A DNA stretch of 64,000 nt from positions 744,001-808,000 of the forward strand of contig BCJC01000009.1 of the NCBI GenBank assembly GCA_001600175.1. Direction: 5' to 3'. The stretch is from Erythrobasidium yunnanense. Lineage: Eukaryota > Basidiomycota > Cystobasidiomycetes > Erythrobasidiales > Erythrobasidiaceae. Under the pieces are notes generated by a model. The model was not told the origin of the DNA, ran no database searches, and saw nothing but the letters and a program-made list of their open reading frames with translations. Positions within the stretch are counted from its first letter, which is position 1. The number at the start of each line of letters is the position of its first letter. Shown here piece by piece: positions 1-11,844 of the stretch. The position numbers were made by a program, and so were the translations under genes.

Positions 1-729
1 GTTCTTCGCCTCCCAGCAAGCAGAGCAGAGCAGTGATGCATCCTCTTCTATGGGAAGCAGCCTTCTCATCCATTCCTTCCCGTAGATACGGAATCACGTT
101 CGCTAAGCGGGTGTTTCTGATGATTGCAGACACGCATGCCGTAGATCGAGATACGTAGAGCTTGTTCGTGCGCGAAAGAAGACGGAGTATGGTAGGTAAA
201 TAGAGGGGTAAGAGAGGTAAGAAGAGATGGCCTAGACGTGTCGCGGCTGATAGAAAGAGAAGAACAGATGCAGAGAGCTGTGTACGTTCGGTTGCGAGCT
301 GTTGCAGATGGATTCAGTAAGGAAACACTTGAAAATCCGCATGATGGAAAGGCTCACGCAGCCATTAATTGCCTTTGCCAGCTCCCGGTCTTTCAAGCCA
401 GCTAGGTAGATGTCTTCATACTTGCAAGCTCCTCCACGAGTAACAGCCGTAAATCGCTTGAAGGCCTGCCAGCGCGCGTCAGCATCGAAAGCAGATGTCC
501 ACCGGAAAGACAAGGCCAGCCTTACGCGGTCTATTCCTTCCCAAGAATGCTCAGTCTCTTTGACTGCTAGAGCAGCTCGTAGAGTTGCCAGTTCCTGCTT
601 GACTTGGTCGGCGCTCGTGATCTTTGTTGTTTACGAAAATGTCAGAATCTTGAGGTCTGCTACGGCAAAGCTCGCGCAGCCTACAGGTATCTTGTCCCTA
701 TCACTGCTCGCATTCTTGTCCTTGACCAT
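1..729 (-). CDS. CLASP/Stu1-type microtubule plus-end protein, N-terminal part (cut by left edge)
   Basis: The gene reads from an ATG at 729 leftward off the window. Exons are 685-729, 358-621 and 1-298; all join in phase 0 with GT-AG introns of about 60 nt. The protein has a short polar start, a helix containing KETEHSWEGIDR, then RGGACKYEDI and the alpha-helical stretch LATERTQLSASVLLFLSAA, followed by SRTNKLYVSRSTA and ANVIPYLREGMDEKAA. This order matches the first TOG-like (CLASP_N) domain of CLASP proteins, which bind tubulin and stabilise spindle and cytoplasmic microtubules. Only about 200 residues are visible, so the Ser/Arg linker and later TOG domains expected of the family lie outside. 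Family assignment rests on motif recognition, and the yeast orthologue would be STU1. EAF6 lies immediately upstream on the same strand, 110 bp away. Confidence 0.8.
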
Positions 730-839
730 CGTCAGATAATATACACAAGTCGGTTCATGCAGAAACAGCGAACTTTACGCGACTCTCGAAACTCTGACAA
801 CAACAATACGAACAGAATCCTTCGACAGTGTTACTGGTG

Positions 840-1642
840 CTACCGCTTCCTTGGTCTCTTTGCGTCCCTGCCGCTGCTCTGCTCTGAGGTTGACGCCTGA
901 GGTTGCGGTTGCTGATGTGGTGGAAGTGTCGCTGATGGCGGTTTCGATGCATTGACTGTACTGGCAGCATCATCTGCATCCCCATCATCTTCTCCATCGC
1001 TAGCTGACACTGCTCCAGCATCTCTGTCACGCAGCTGCAAGCTGTCCGTATACGTCGAGCTTGATTTCGAGAACAGCCGGTCCTGCTCTTCGACAGCCTG
1101 GAACAGCTGCCCTCCAGGTCCTACGATAGCTGTTGTAGTGTAGCCTCCTCCTCGTGTACTGCTTCCGCCCTTCTTGCGCGAGCTGTCAGTCTGCGTCGCT
1201 CCGCTAGCTTTCAGGTAGGAGTCGTAGCCTTTGACGATGTTGCCGAATGTCATGCTGGAGGGTCCACCGCTGAGATCAACAGAGAGGTAGGATGTCTCGA
1301 AGGCATAGATGGATGCTTCATGGGAGGCCTGCGAAAACGAGCTACCGTCAGAACAGCCTTGATTCCACTTGCGCTCCTACGCACCAGTGTCCTATCGATA
1401 CTCTGCTTCTTCTGCAGCTTGCTCGCCAGCTCTTTGCGCAGAATATCCAGCTGGGCTCGCAGCTCTTCTGGCGTCGCCGCATTCGCACTTTCTCCAGCGC
1501 TCGTCGATGCTTCTGCTCCTGCTGATTCCTTATTGGAGTTTGCTGCTACCGCCTCGGAAGTCAACGTCGATGCTGTTGCTGCTGCTCCGTCGCTTGCTGC
1601 CTGGCCATCGTTTCCTGCTGCTGGCACAACATCCTGAGACAT
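840..1642 (-). CDS. EAF6: EAF6-like subunit of NuA4-type histone acetyltransferase
   Basis: Two exons, 1385-1642 and 840-1328, join in phase 0 to give 248 residues. After an Ala/Ser/Glu-rich start, a coiled coil (LRAQLDILRKELASKLQKKQ) leads into the family signature SIYAFETSYL and then FGNIVKGYDSYLK. This is the conserved core of Eaf6/MEAF6, a small accessory subunit of the NuA4 (and in yeast NuA3) acetyltransferases acting on nucleosomal H4 and H3 tails. The rest is an acidic, low-complexity C-terminal tail ending in a basic KRPRKR likely to act in nuclear import. The total is longer than yeast Eaf6 (about 113 residues) because both ends are extended. The ATG at 1642 was chosen because the open frame upstream starts with a non-ATG codon. 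The splice is inferred from the donor GTGCGT and acceptor TTCGCAG. Confidence 0.85.
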
Positions 1643-1917
1643 GTCGGAATGCAAGAGTCAGAATCAAACGTTGCGATGCGTACGTGAAGAAAGCAAGCTC
1701 AACTTCAAGGATGGTACACAACGAAGTGATAGAAGCTATGGGCATCTTGCTGGTCTCTATCGAATGTCTCTCTGCCAGTTTTTTGGATTCTACATGGCTC
1801 TGAACATGGCTCTGAAGGATAGCTGTCCATCTTCTAATGATTGCATTGATCATTGATCTACCTCCACCTCTATACCTAAAGCCATCCCACCTCAGACTAG
1901 CTGGCGCTCGTCGAAGC

Positions 1918-2425
1918 TCAGAAGAAGCAGTCGCAGCACATGTCGAAGAAGCACCTATAGAGCAATCTTATCAGCACTCGACCTTACTATGCCAATGGCG
2001 CACTTACATTCCCGCACAGACGGCAAAGCATGTCGCACAGAAGCCACCTCCAGATCCCTTATCCTGCTGCTGCTGTTGCTGGTACAGCGGTTGCTGAACG
2101 TAAACACCGGGGGGAGGCTGACCGTACTGCTGTTGGGGATAGCCTTGAGCGGCATAGTTTGCAGGCGGGCCAAATGAAGAAGAGTGCTGCATGCTCATGC
2201 CGGCTACAAGACACGTTCAAACTCAGTATGGCTTCAGGATATGCTAGAACAACCCTACAACCTACGCTGTTGCTGGGGCTGTCCATAGTAACCACCTGGT
2301 CCTCCCTGCTGGTTCCAACTCTTATCCTGACCCTGAGTATGGTCGCCATAGGTCTGAGGAGGGTATTGAGGCTGTCCATCGTGTGCTCCTGGTGCGCCTC
2401 CCTGGTAGTAGCCTGATGCAGCCAT
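1918..2425 (-). CDS. CYSTM-family small cysteine-rich membrane protein
   Basis: Three exons (2266-2425, 2008-2203, 1918-1954) sum to 393 nt and 130 residues. The N-terminal two thirds are rich in Gly, Tyr, Gln and Pro (PGGYYGQP, QQQYGQPPPGVYVQQP). The last 25 residues are a cysteine/phenylalanine helix, GGGFCATCFAVCAG then MCFFDMCCDCFF. A Q/P/Y-rich head with a terminal Cys-rich tail of this kind is the mark of the CYSTM family, tail-anchored plasma-membrane proteins linked in fungi and plants to stress resistance. The tail is split by intron 2 (1955-2007), so it is missed if only long open frames are read. The start at 2425 is the first true ATG in frame. The exact role of these proteins is not established. 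Confidence 0.82.
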
Positions 2426-3049
2426 CTTCTGAGAGTTAACGCTCGTCCTTGGGTGAGAACAAGACAGAGAGACGAACCAGATGCAACCAAGGCCAGCCAA
2501 GCCCGGCCATCACCCTCGAGTTTGGTATCAAAGGGAGCTAGGGCCCAAACACTGCGGGCCGGCTAAGGGAGGCCTGTGCGTGCAGCATTCCTTCCCAGTA
2601 CATAGAAGTAGACAGCTTGTTCCAGACGTCAATTGATGTGCTAGATCTGGCTGGGTAGTGCTGTCTTGCTTTCTCTACCTGATTTTGGGCAGCATGGGCC
2701 AGGAGGATTCAGCGGACGAGCGAAGAGTCACGGAAGATCCTCAACTTACCCACAGCGTGAACATCGGTGAAAGGACAGGAAAGCTTCATTCTGACAAGCA
2801 ATCGCGAAGGGTACAAATTATAAATTCCAGCTTCCTCTGTAGTAGGCTACAGCACTTCCTAAGGACTACAGCTCCACAACTTCTGTCTTGTGACTACGTG
2901 ACACTCTCCGTTCTCCCTCATACAAGCCTTTGCCTGATGTTATATTCTCATAACCGTTACTGTCGATCATATCTGACTTCTAGCCTAATGCACTAGCTTT
3001 ACCAACATATCCTACTATCCCTGAAATACTCAACAGATACAAAGCATAT
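2426..3049. other. intergenic, promoter side of the CYSTM gene
   Basis: About 620 bp between the CYSTM start and the stop of the next minus-strand gene. A 112-codon plus-strand frame here has no recognisable domain and no supporting splice context. I see no RNA gene or repeat. Confidence 0.5.
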
Positions 3050-4286
3050 CTACTGCTCCTGTCGTGGCTTCCGATGGCTATATCGGCTTGGCGTCCATAT
3101 TCCGAGGCCTTTCAGATTCAAGCCTGGCTGCTTGTGCCATTGCACTTTATGTTCACGACTGGTCATTGCATCCTCCTTTGTATAATGTAGCCGTCCTGGT
3201 GTCCCGTCATCAAGGGTACCGGTGAGTTGCTCTTGCGGTGGAGAGCATGTCCGACAGATACAATCCATCAATGACTCCGCCGGTACTGCAACTATCTCGA
3301 CAGGCTCTCCCTCCATACTGAAGCGAGAGGGCGGGCCTGAATGTGATGGTACGGCTGTTTTCCAACCTGGACTGATTAGAGGAGGGGAAGGGAAGGATAG
3401 CTTGGGTGGAGGTGATTCTGCCAAGTAGGACGGCTTCGCAGGAGGACTCCCGTATCCTGAATCAGAGTCTTGCAGCAAGCGATCGGAAAATGCGGAATCG
3501 GGCGACTGGCTCTCGCCCTCTGACTTGGTTGGTGTGACCCTCTCTGAACTTTCGGAAATGCTGGTACAGCAGAGGATATAAGTCTGATACTTTACAAGAG
3601 CTTCGTTCCTGCTTACTGTTGATCCGTATTCGACACGATGTCGAGGTCATCCTCTTCCTCGCTGTCTGAATCTCCGCAGCACGCACGCTCCGAAGACGGC
3701 CTGCTGGTGTGGAAGGAAGACCAGGAGGAGAAGCGGGACACGCAGCGCATGTTAGGAGTAGGCGGAGGAGAAAAGCCCTCGTTGTCGTCCTTGAGTAATG
3801 CCTCTGCCCCGTATGTCGTGGCCATGCGCAAGTCTGGAGAGCGAAGGTCTGGAGATTGGTAATAGATGTGTGCAGCCTAGAAAGTATGAAGCGCGTATGA
3901 AGTGTTGAAAAATTAGAGCCCCTTGATAGACACAGAATCAAGGCTTTGAAACTTCGAAGTGACAAAAGGGAGCGTTTCTTCCGGTAGGAACCCTGTGAGG
4001 AAGCGACAGATGCAGATCTGTGGATCGGCAAAGCAGGTGTTCCCGCTAGAAGACCAGGAAAGCAGGGCGCCTACCCCTTGGCTGCTAGACTCCTGATACG
4101 TTAATCCTGAGTGAAAACACTAGTACTGATGCCCTTGGAGTCTGGCTGGAAGCCAAGAGCTGGACGAAGGAGGAAGCGCAGATCCTTGATCTGTGAAGAG
4201 TGCGGGAACATGCTGACTGACTTGAGGGTAGTGTTGTATACGCGGGCGGTAAATGCGCCTACTAAATTGTAAAAGCTTCTTGTCAT
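3050..4286 (-). CDS. unrecognised Ser/Pro-rich protein (four-exon model)
   Basis: The model joins exons 4121-4286, 3932-4045, 3617-3848 and 3050-3548; lengths sum to a multiple of three (336 residues) and every junction keeps phase. I do not recognise a family. The visible sequence starts with a mildly hydrophobic segment (MTRSFYNLVGAFTAR), then a Ser/Arg stretch (HRSASVASSQGSYRKKRS). Next come an acidic patch (DSDSEEEDDLDI) and Pro-directed Ser/Thr sites (SPPPTP, TPTKSE, SPPAKPS) that resemble kinase targets. The C-terminus has a CxxC pair (CICRTC) near a Trp/His stretch. The 5' end is uncertain, because an overlapping frame upstream of 4286 is also open and could be coding. The composition suggests a regulated, mostly disordered protein; no function is claimed. 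Confidence 0.5.
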
Positions 4287-5572
4287 CAGCAGAAGGTAGG
4301 GTGTGGAGACAGCTCCAGGCCGCGCTGGACTCGAAGCTGGTGCCCAGATGACTACGGTCTATTCTGACAACTGCCTGCAGAAAGTCAAAAGTATGCAGAG
4401 GTGATCACCTGTCATCTGTCCACCTGTCAGCTTGATATTCTGACATTCCGACGTCCCGGGGATTTAGACTTTTAATGAAAGAAAGGTCGATCGGTCTCAG
4501 GTACAGGTAGGTACGTAAATCTCGCCGATCCTGCAGATCCGTAGTCTGGACTCCTCGCTGTATAATCCTCGTCCCTTCCAAGCTCTTTATGCTTCGAGCA
4601 GAGTTGGTTGCGCGTGCGACAATGATCCTTCCGACCTTACAGTTTCGCTCTCAACGTTCTCTGACCCACGATGTAGCGTGGGGCTTTATAGTAGACGGAT
4701 TTCACAATCTCGTCGCTATAGACCTGGGAACGAAAGCATTTACCGGCGCTGTGCTGTGCTATACAATCGCCTGCAGAAGTATTGCCATGCTTTCTAGACA
4801 TTTCTTACGTCATAGTAGCAGCGCATCGCAGCCCGACTGCACTGTATTGGTAATGCACAGCTTGATATACATGTATGCATTACTGCCATTTGGTAGAGAG
4901 ACGGACATTGCGTTGGTGTAAGAAGATGTTCCCCGAAATTCGCAAGCGCGCGTTGCTGAGATATGATACAGTTGATGACCGCATGTGATCCTTCCAGACT
5001 ATAGCTGTAGACACATACGTTCATATGCGAAAGGCTATACGCTGATCCGGCGCCAATCAGCCTTGATGTGACGGCCTGAGAGGTGAGACGGATCGAACAG
5101 GTAAGACCAGATCAGTTGCCCTTGGTGGGAAGGTATGAAACTCTTATAGCGCATGATACAATCACCCCAGACGGCTGTCACTTTTTCTGTAGACAGTAGG
5201 GAATTGACCTGAGGGAGGTAAAGAGTCCAGGAGGAAGGACGAACAGGAGAAGAGGGAACAGGTAAAGATAAGAATAGGAGGCCAGAATAAGAAGATGGAG
5301 AAGCAGCACTGCATTTACGTCGACTTGACCACTTGGCCTCGGCCCTCGATTAGAGGTAGGAAGTCAAGGAAGGTCGGCAGCTGTGGAAGTAGTCAGGCGA
5401 CAAAAATGCAGTATCGCCAGTCTGTCCTTAGTGTCTCATGCTTGGAGTAGGCGACCCCTCAGAATTATTCAGCGATTTCCGGCCGAACGCCACGCTTTCT
5501 AACTTTTTCCTGGAAGAAGTCGAAGCCGTCCTGCCCTTTCTCCCACCCAAACTACGCAACAAGTCAGCAAAG
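4287..5572. other. intergenic, divergent upstream regions
   Basis: About 1.3 kb between the unknown minus gene and RPL10. A 110-codon plus frame at 4589-4921 has no domain, and its composition looks random. The segment must hold the RPL10 promoter and leader. No tRNA, repeat or other gene is evident. Confidence 0.5.
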
Positions 5573-6678
5573 ATGGGACGAAGACCTGCTAGATGCGTGA
5601 GTTGCAGACACCATGATACTGCTCGCTTGTGACGGTTTCTGACCTGCTTTCTGGCCCCATAGTACCGGTAAATGACCAAGCTCGAACGGATGCCTTTGAA
5701 GCAAGTTTGGCTGACTTATCGATGTGATATGAAGCTACCAGAAGAACAAGCCTTTCCCTAAGTCTCGGTACGTCTCTGCGTTCAAACGGTAGTCTTGGGC
5801 CAGCTCTGACGGTTCAATGCTTACAGATACAATCGGTAAGCCAACCCAGGCAATTAGCAGCAGCATCATAGACTGAAACCATCTCAGTGGAGTGCCCGAC
5901 TCAAAGATCAGAATCTGTTCGTTACGCTCGTCTTCAATCTGGCCTCGTCGAGTATGCTGACTCAGAACGGCTCCCGCCAATTTCCAGTCGACTTGGGCAA
6001 GAAGAAGGCCTCTGTAGACGAGTTCCCCTTCTGCGCACACTTGGTATCCAACGAGCTCGAACAAGTCTCATCCGAAGCCCTCGAAGCCGCCCGTATCTGC
6101 GCCAACAAATATGTGACCAAGACCACCGGAAAGGACTCGTTCCACATGCGTGTCCGTGTACACCCATACCACGTCATCCGAATCAACAAGATGTTGTCGT
6201 GCGCTGGTGCAGATAGACTGCAGACCGGAATGAGAGGAGCTTGGGGAAAGCCATACGGAACAGTCGCCCGTGTCAGCATTGGACAGATTCTTCTCTCCAT
6301 TAGATGCAAGGACGCAAACAAGGCTGTCGTTATCGAAGCTCTCCGACGCTCCCGATACAAGGTTCGCCAACTATACAAACGATCCTACACGCACGGGCGC
6401 CTGCTTATTCATCGACTTTTCTTACAGTTCCCTGGTCAGCAGAAGATCATCATCTCCAAGCTTTGGGGATTCACTCCTCTGCGACGAGAGGAATACGTTG
6501 CCCTCAAGGCTGAGAACAAGCTCCAGCCGTGCGTCCAATCTTCCATGCTTATTCAACCAGCTCCGTATGCTAATATGACATTGTCCGCTACAGCGATGGT
6601 GCCTACGTCCAGTTCTTGAAGCCCCACGGTAACCTCATCAACAACCTCAAGGCTCAGGACAAGGTCGCTAGCGCTTAA
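5573..6678 (+). CDS. RPL10: 60S ribosomal protein L10 (uL16), eight exons including micro-exons
   Basis: uL16 helps form the P-site region and the intersubunit face of the large subunit. The protein reads [46 protein letters not shown] and so on through [20 protein letters not shown] and [10 protein letters not shown] to DGAYVQFL, a full-length match to the family at 219 residues. Exons are 5573-5596, 5663-5667, 5735-5767, 5827-5835, 5888-5916, 5988-6361, 6428-6528 and 6594-6678, totalling 660 nt. Exon 2 is only 5 nt (Tyr plus part of Arg) and exon 4 only 9 nt. Both are forced by the conserved N-terminal sequence and flanked by GT-AG introns. Two family residues differ: the common Cys after RY is Gln, and SKLWGF replaces the usual SK(K/N)WGF. 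Introns are 47-71 nt and look too short to host a snoRNA. Confidence 0.95.
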
Positions 6679-7613
6679 ACACCGTTATCCTGATTTATCT
6701 ACATCGGACAATGGCGTTGTCTCTGTTTCTTCTCTCAGCAATGGAGATGTAGCCATGGTTCTCTCTGCTCCAGCGCGACTGTCCGCGACTGTGATCGTCA
6801 GGCTGTCTGAGTTATGGCCGTACTGACATCGCTCTTGTAAGACTGATAACACATGGCAGCGCAGGAACTCAGGAGGCTCTTGCGAAGGTCGTACGTTGGC
6901 CGACAGACGGAGCAGATACCCTGTTTGCTATGATCGTTCCATTCGCTGTGTCAGTCCTGCCTCCCATTTTCCCTGCTTCCTCCCTATACCATTCCATACA
7001 GCGTACGCGCTTACCCCGACTCAATCCACTTACTACCTCAGGCCTTTGAGCCAGACTCTTTCTTTTCCTACTAAAAAGATCGAGAATGGGGTAGCGAGGG
7101 GAAGAGTTGGGAAGATTACCTATTTCATTCTGCACTTACACAGGAAAGCTTGTCCTCATTAGTCACGACTTGCTTTCTCAGCTTTTGAAAGTCGTAGATA
7201 CATCCGCTGCTGGAGTCCATAGCCGCATAGCGAGGTATGTGCTCGATGCTCATGTAAGGTCTTGTTGTGTTCCATGCAATGCCAGTCTGTTGCCCGACTT
7301 GTAAACCATTACTATTAAGTTAACTGTCTGCCTCTATGATGTCCTCGGTTATCATACAAGTTTGTTTCGCTTTAAATGCACTGAAATTTACAAGGAGGTC
7401 CTGAGCTTCTGCAAAACCTGCGAAGCTGAGCGTAGAGGATACGCTGCTCTGCTTGAGAACACCGAGAGACATTGGAAGGTCACGCAAGACTCGGCAGTGG
7501 GCACCGGCGACTACTCTGAGGCGTTTGAAGACGGGCAAGCTTCTGCGCTCTACTATCTGCTTGGACACATCAATATACGCGCTGTACTGTGCGCTCTGCG
7601 ACGGCTTGCGAAT
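6679..7613. other. intergenic, RPL10 3' region and regulator upstream region
   Basis: About 930 bp. An open plus frame at 7362-7847 overlaps the first exon of the downstream regulator in a different frame and has no domain, so it is treated as chance. Nothing else is supported. Confidence 0.45.
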
Positions 7614-10311
7614 ATGGATCAACATCAAGAAGGGCAGAACTCCGACCTCGATCCGGATCTGACTTCTCTAATGGTGATACAGGCCCCGAGAAGTGCGGCA
7701 AGTGGAAGATATAAGTCTAATACAATCATTTTGTCTTCTGGCAACTCTCTAGAGCATCCTCTTCGGACACGACTATGCTGCATACGGAACAGTGCAGCCA
7801 TCTGTAGGCTACTTGTAGTCGCGGGATCGTTGCTCAGTAATGATTGAATGAGCTTCTCCTCAGTCATATCCATACTACAATGCTGCCGAGAATGAGCTGC
7901 CTTTCGACATGCAGAATATCGGCATGTTGGGAGAAGCTTCCACGAGCAGCAATACGCAAGCATACTCGAGCATGTCAATGCCTCTCTTAACTGGCTCGCC
8001 TCATTTCGACGGCATGAACGCCCAGCTACAACCTCCGGGCTCTGCAACGCATGAATATAGCTTCTCCACTGGCTTCGAATTCATGTCTCCGCAGACTCAT
8101 ATGCAGCAACTTCCAGAGGCTTCTTCCTCTTCGGCCATTCTCAACAGTGCATTGCCCGAAGGAAGCAATAAAAGACGTCGAGGGTTGTCCACCTCTGGCG
8201 GAGACGAGCACGGCAACAGCCCCACAGAATACGATGATAAGCAGAGTACCGGTGTTAGAGCTTCAAAAGCGTGTGGGGAATGTCGAAAAGCTAGTCAGTT
8301 GGCCGCTACCATAGACCGAAAGATGCCTCTAATCAGATTTACCGATACAGAGGTACGGTGTCTCATGGACGTAGATGGCCAGCTCCCATGTTCGCGCTGC
8401 AAGTCAATGAACAAAGAATGCCAATTCTTGAATACAATCGGCAGGGGAAATGTCCCCAGGAAGAGGTGAGCAGTTCTCGCTACGCGGCCGAGATTTAGTC
8501 TGAAGGACCGATCAGCAAATCGACAAAAGTCAAGAAACCTGCTTCACAAGAGCTTAGCTGTTCGCCAACCTCAAGCACACTGCCTACGCGCCCGGTAGCC
8601 CAGCAGAATCAAGTGGACACTCCGCAATCGCGGTCATCCGTTGACAGCATAGCGAGAGCTCCACAGCGGACAGAACATGGTGTCTCTGATTGTGTGTTGA
8701 GCGAGGCCGACGCGACACCATTGTTCGAGCTCTTTTTCGAATCGCTGAATGTCCGCTGGGCGCTGCTCCACCGCGACCTACATACAATCAGCTTCTGCCG
8801 CAACAGGTCTCCATTCCTCTATAACACTAGTGAGTGTCTTCACCGCAGCATACGGCAAACCCTGATTGCCGTCTACTTTCTTACAGTATGCTTCATCGCT
8901 TCATGCTATTCTATTCCTCATACAAATCTGAGGAAAAGCTTGTCAGATGCTGCACGGACGCAAGCCATGTCGACACACATCATCTCAACTGCAAGCCTTG
9001 AATCGGTACAAGCTTATCTGCTCCTCTCGCTGTGGGGAACAGGCTATGGTAGGCGGGACGAATACGACCGGGCATGGACGATGATGTGCTTTGCAAGCCG
9101 GTACGTGCTTGATATCCGCGTTGTCTCGAGGGTGCACTGACGCTGCATCAGGATGGCACTCGATCTACAGCTTTTCCACGCTTCTTGGAAGAACACACCG
9201 CATCATATCGCAGAGCGCGCCTGGATTCTCTGCTGTGTCATAGATCAGACGAAGAGTGCGCAACGAGGCCGAATCAAATCCATCAGTATCCCGTGTGATG
9301 CATCAGTATCCGAGGCGTACACTTGGTTGTCAGAAGAGCCCGAATGCATCCTTCTGGTCTTTTACGCCGTATATATAGCCTCAGAGTATCGCGAAACGCT
9401 GTATACTCACATCTTCGCTGCAGGACCTACTGCACATCACGCAAAGAGCGCTCGGTCTTGTAACTGATATGCCAAGGGACGGACTCGAATTCTCTATCAC
9501 TGTACAGATGTACGAACGTCAAGCAACCAGCTGGCTAGCTCGTTACCAAAACCTTCACTCTACGTTGCACGCTGAAGACAAAGTTGGGAGAGCCGCCGAT
9601 CGATATATGTCTTATCTGGCGGAGTTTTATGTTTCATGTGCGTGAAAACGATATACTCTCAAAAGTAAACTGACTGTCGACCGGTCTTAGACTGGAGCCT
9701 GGCCATATCGTCCTTCGCTTTCCAGCATGCTCTCAATCAACAATCGATCGATCTTCCCCACTGTGAGCTTGCTCTAGCCTATCACATCTGTCTAGTATGG
9801 CTGACTTCGCTTCAGATATCACCACTACTACCTTGTATGCTCTTCGGGCGCTCAAAGCTACTGAGACTGAATTACAGCAAGACTCGCCTGTGCGGATGGC
9901 TCCTGATGGCCATTTCGAGTTTATTCTGCATGCAGCTGTCTTTGTCTTGAAGACCATTCCCTACGATGAAGATCACAAGGCCGACAAGCATGCCCTGATT
10001 GAACGGGTCGCGCGACTGGTCGCTGCGGTCTCCCGGAATCAGCGAGATACTCCAGCCCTATATGCTGCTTTGCTATTGGAGCTCTCTGCGGCTGTCAAAG
10101 GTAACAAAGATGACCAGTCCAGCGAGGAATTCTTCGCTCCAGCGATCTCATCGCAGACGAAGGAATTTGCCCAACTGCTCTTGCAGAGCAGCATGTGGAA
10201 GGTACGCAAACTAGGATCATACAGCAATGTGCGTCTGGCTGATAAGGGCTTTAGAGCGTCATCTTTCCTGGCTTGAATGGCGGTAATGTCGAATCTCTAG
10301 ATAGCAAATGA
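7614..10311 (+). CDS. Zn(II)2Cys6 transcription factor with fungal middle homology region
   Basis: This is a nuclear DNA-binding regulator. The start at 7614 reads MDQHQEGQNSDLDPD; short exons lead through YNAAENELPFDM and a basic NKRRRG segment to the zinc cluster. The cluster is split by an intron near 8290: ACGECRKA, then KVRC, then LPCSRCKSMNKEC, giving the CxxCx6C...CxxCx6C pattern of Gal4-type fingers. Downstream, FELFFESLNVRWALLH, CFASRMALDLQLFHASW and NTPHHIAERAWILCC form the fungal-specific middle homology region (fungal_trans). The C-terminal part contains RMAPDGHFEFILHAAVF, typical of these factors. At least eight introns of about 50 nt are needed, and the terminal exon after 10254 ends at the TGA at 10309. 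The dienelactone-hydrolase gene follows on the same strand and is a candidate target, by position only. Exon edges after 9360 are less certain than the rest. Confidence 0.8.
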
Positions 10312-10714
10312 ACACGGAGCAGGTACCGACACAGCTGTTGTCCTGACAAAGAGCCATCTGGCTACAACGTCTCTGTCTCGCCATGTACCTATCAGTAGTA
10401 AATTTACCCTCTTATTGTCTCTTCCGGCCCTCAGATTCAAACGCGTTACTCAGTCTGAATGCCCAACAGCCTCGACGCCGGCTAGTGTTATTGACCGATG
10501 CAGTGGCTACTCCTGCTCTCGCTCAAGATTTGTAGTACTTGGCTGGGAAGCTAGACTTTCGGCCCGTGGTCGTCCTCGAAGACACCGCGGCATACGGTCC
10601 TCCGAATGACGAGAAGCAGGGAGAATCATAGGCAACTCGATATAAGCGGGTGATGCTTTACTTCCAACAACAACTCTCTGAGTCTCACGGACCACTCCAC
10701 TGCGACTTCTGACC
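10312..10714. other. intergenic between the regulator and the hydrolase
   Basis: About 400 bp with no supported gene. It ends in a pyrimidine-rich stretch just before the hydrolase ATG, as is common for fungal leaders. Confidence 0.4.
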
Positions 10715-11844
10715 ATGGCCCTTGACATTGCTCTTTCGAACGGGAACTACACCACTGAAGCTACCAACGGCACCAATGGTCACAGTACCAATGGACACAG
10801 CAGCTTGAAGGATGGCTATCTAGCAAAGCCTTCCGGTGCCTGCTGTCTCAAGGGAACGCTTCATAAAGGAACTCCAAGAGGCTCTTGGCTCACAATCGCC
10901 GGAGTCGAGACCTACATTGTAGAGCCACCGCAAGAGAAGAAGAATGGCCATGTCCTCATGTACTTCCCAGACGTAAGCGACAAATCCGTCACTGTAATAT
11001 TGTGCATTCGGCTTACGTAAAGCTTTACCGCTTGATATAGGTCTGGGGCATGTTCAACAACGGCATGTTGATCATGGACGGCTTCGCAGATGCAGGATAC
11101 CTTGTACTTGGCCTTGATTACTTCTGCGGCGATCCAGTTTGGAAGCACAGAAAGAACCGTCACGACAACTCAGACCCCGACTTCGACTACGAGGCGTGGA
11201 AGCGCAAGCATTGGGCATTTGCTGGCGAAGCTACACCAAGATGGGTGGAAGAGGTTGGCAAGACTTACAGGAAGTCCGAACAGACGCGTTTCGTCTGCGT
11301 TGGGTGAGCCGCCTTGTGCAACACGGTTCTCAGAAAGATTCTCAGTGCTCACGGTCATCCCTTGTTACTGTAGGTATTGCTTCGGCGCACCTTATGTATG
11401 CGACCAATTGGCAGGCTCGCTCGTAACGGCCGGTGCCTTCGCTCATCCGGCTTTCCTGAAAGAGTCCCATTTCACCAACATTAAGAGTATGTGTACATAC
11501 GAGATCGCACTCGCTCCAATCGCTGAGAATCTCCAACAACAATCTACAGAGCCGCTTTTCCTCTCATGCAGCGACATTGACCATACATTCGACACCGAAA
11601 GTAGAAGAAAGGCGCTAGATATACTGCGACGGGATGGCAAGCCACATCAACTACAGCTCTTCTCCGGAGTGGAGCACGGCTTCGCCCTCCGAGGCAACCC
11701 AGACAATCCTTTCGAAAGTAAGCCGCCAGACATCAGTGAAATGTGACTATGCTAACCAAAGCTTATCGATCGCTCTCAGAATGGGTCAAAGAAGATAGTC
11801 TTGCCGGTATTGTGCGATGGCTAGACTTCTGGGTTTCGCAGTGA
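10715..11844 (+). CDS. dienelactone hydrolase family alpha/beta hydrolase
   Basis: Five exons (10715-10972, 11041-11303, 11374-11486, 11550-11717, 11780-11844) total 867 nt and 288 residues. The fold is read from MYFPDVWGMFNN (first strand and oxyanion region), GYLVLGLDYFCGDP, and the nucleophile elbow GYCFGAPY with its catalytic Cys. SDIDHTF supplies the Asp and SGVEHGFALRG the catalytic His. The family hydrolyses dienelactone in the chlorocatechol pathway, but most fungal members have unknown ester or lactone substrates and are probably cytosolic. The first 40 residues are an Asn/Gly/Thr-rich extension (ATNGTNGHSTNGHS) that is not part of the fold. It follows a Zn2Cys6 regulator on the same strand, which may control it. 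No signal peptide is visible. Confidence 0.88.

Noticed and set aside
3462-4031. 189-codon minus-strand frame across the unknown gene
   Set aside because: It does not begin at an ATG and runs out of phase with the acidic/Pro-directed region; a four-exon model in other frames keeps phase and looks more like protein.
7362-7847. 161-codon plus-strand frame ahead of the Zn2Cys6 regulator
   Set aside because: It overlaps the regulator's first exons in another frame, and those exons give a continuous protein with the zinc cluster.
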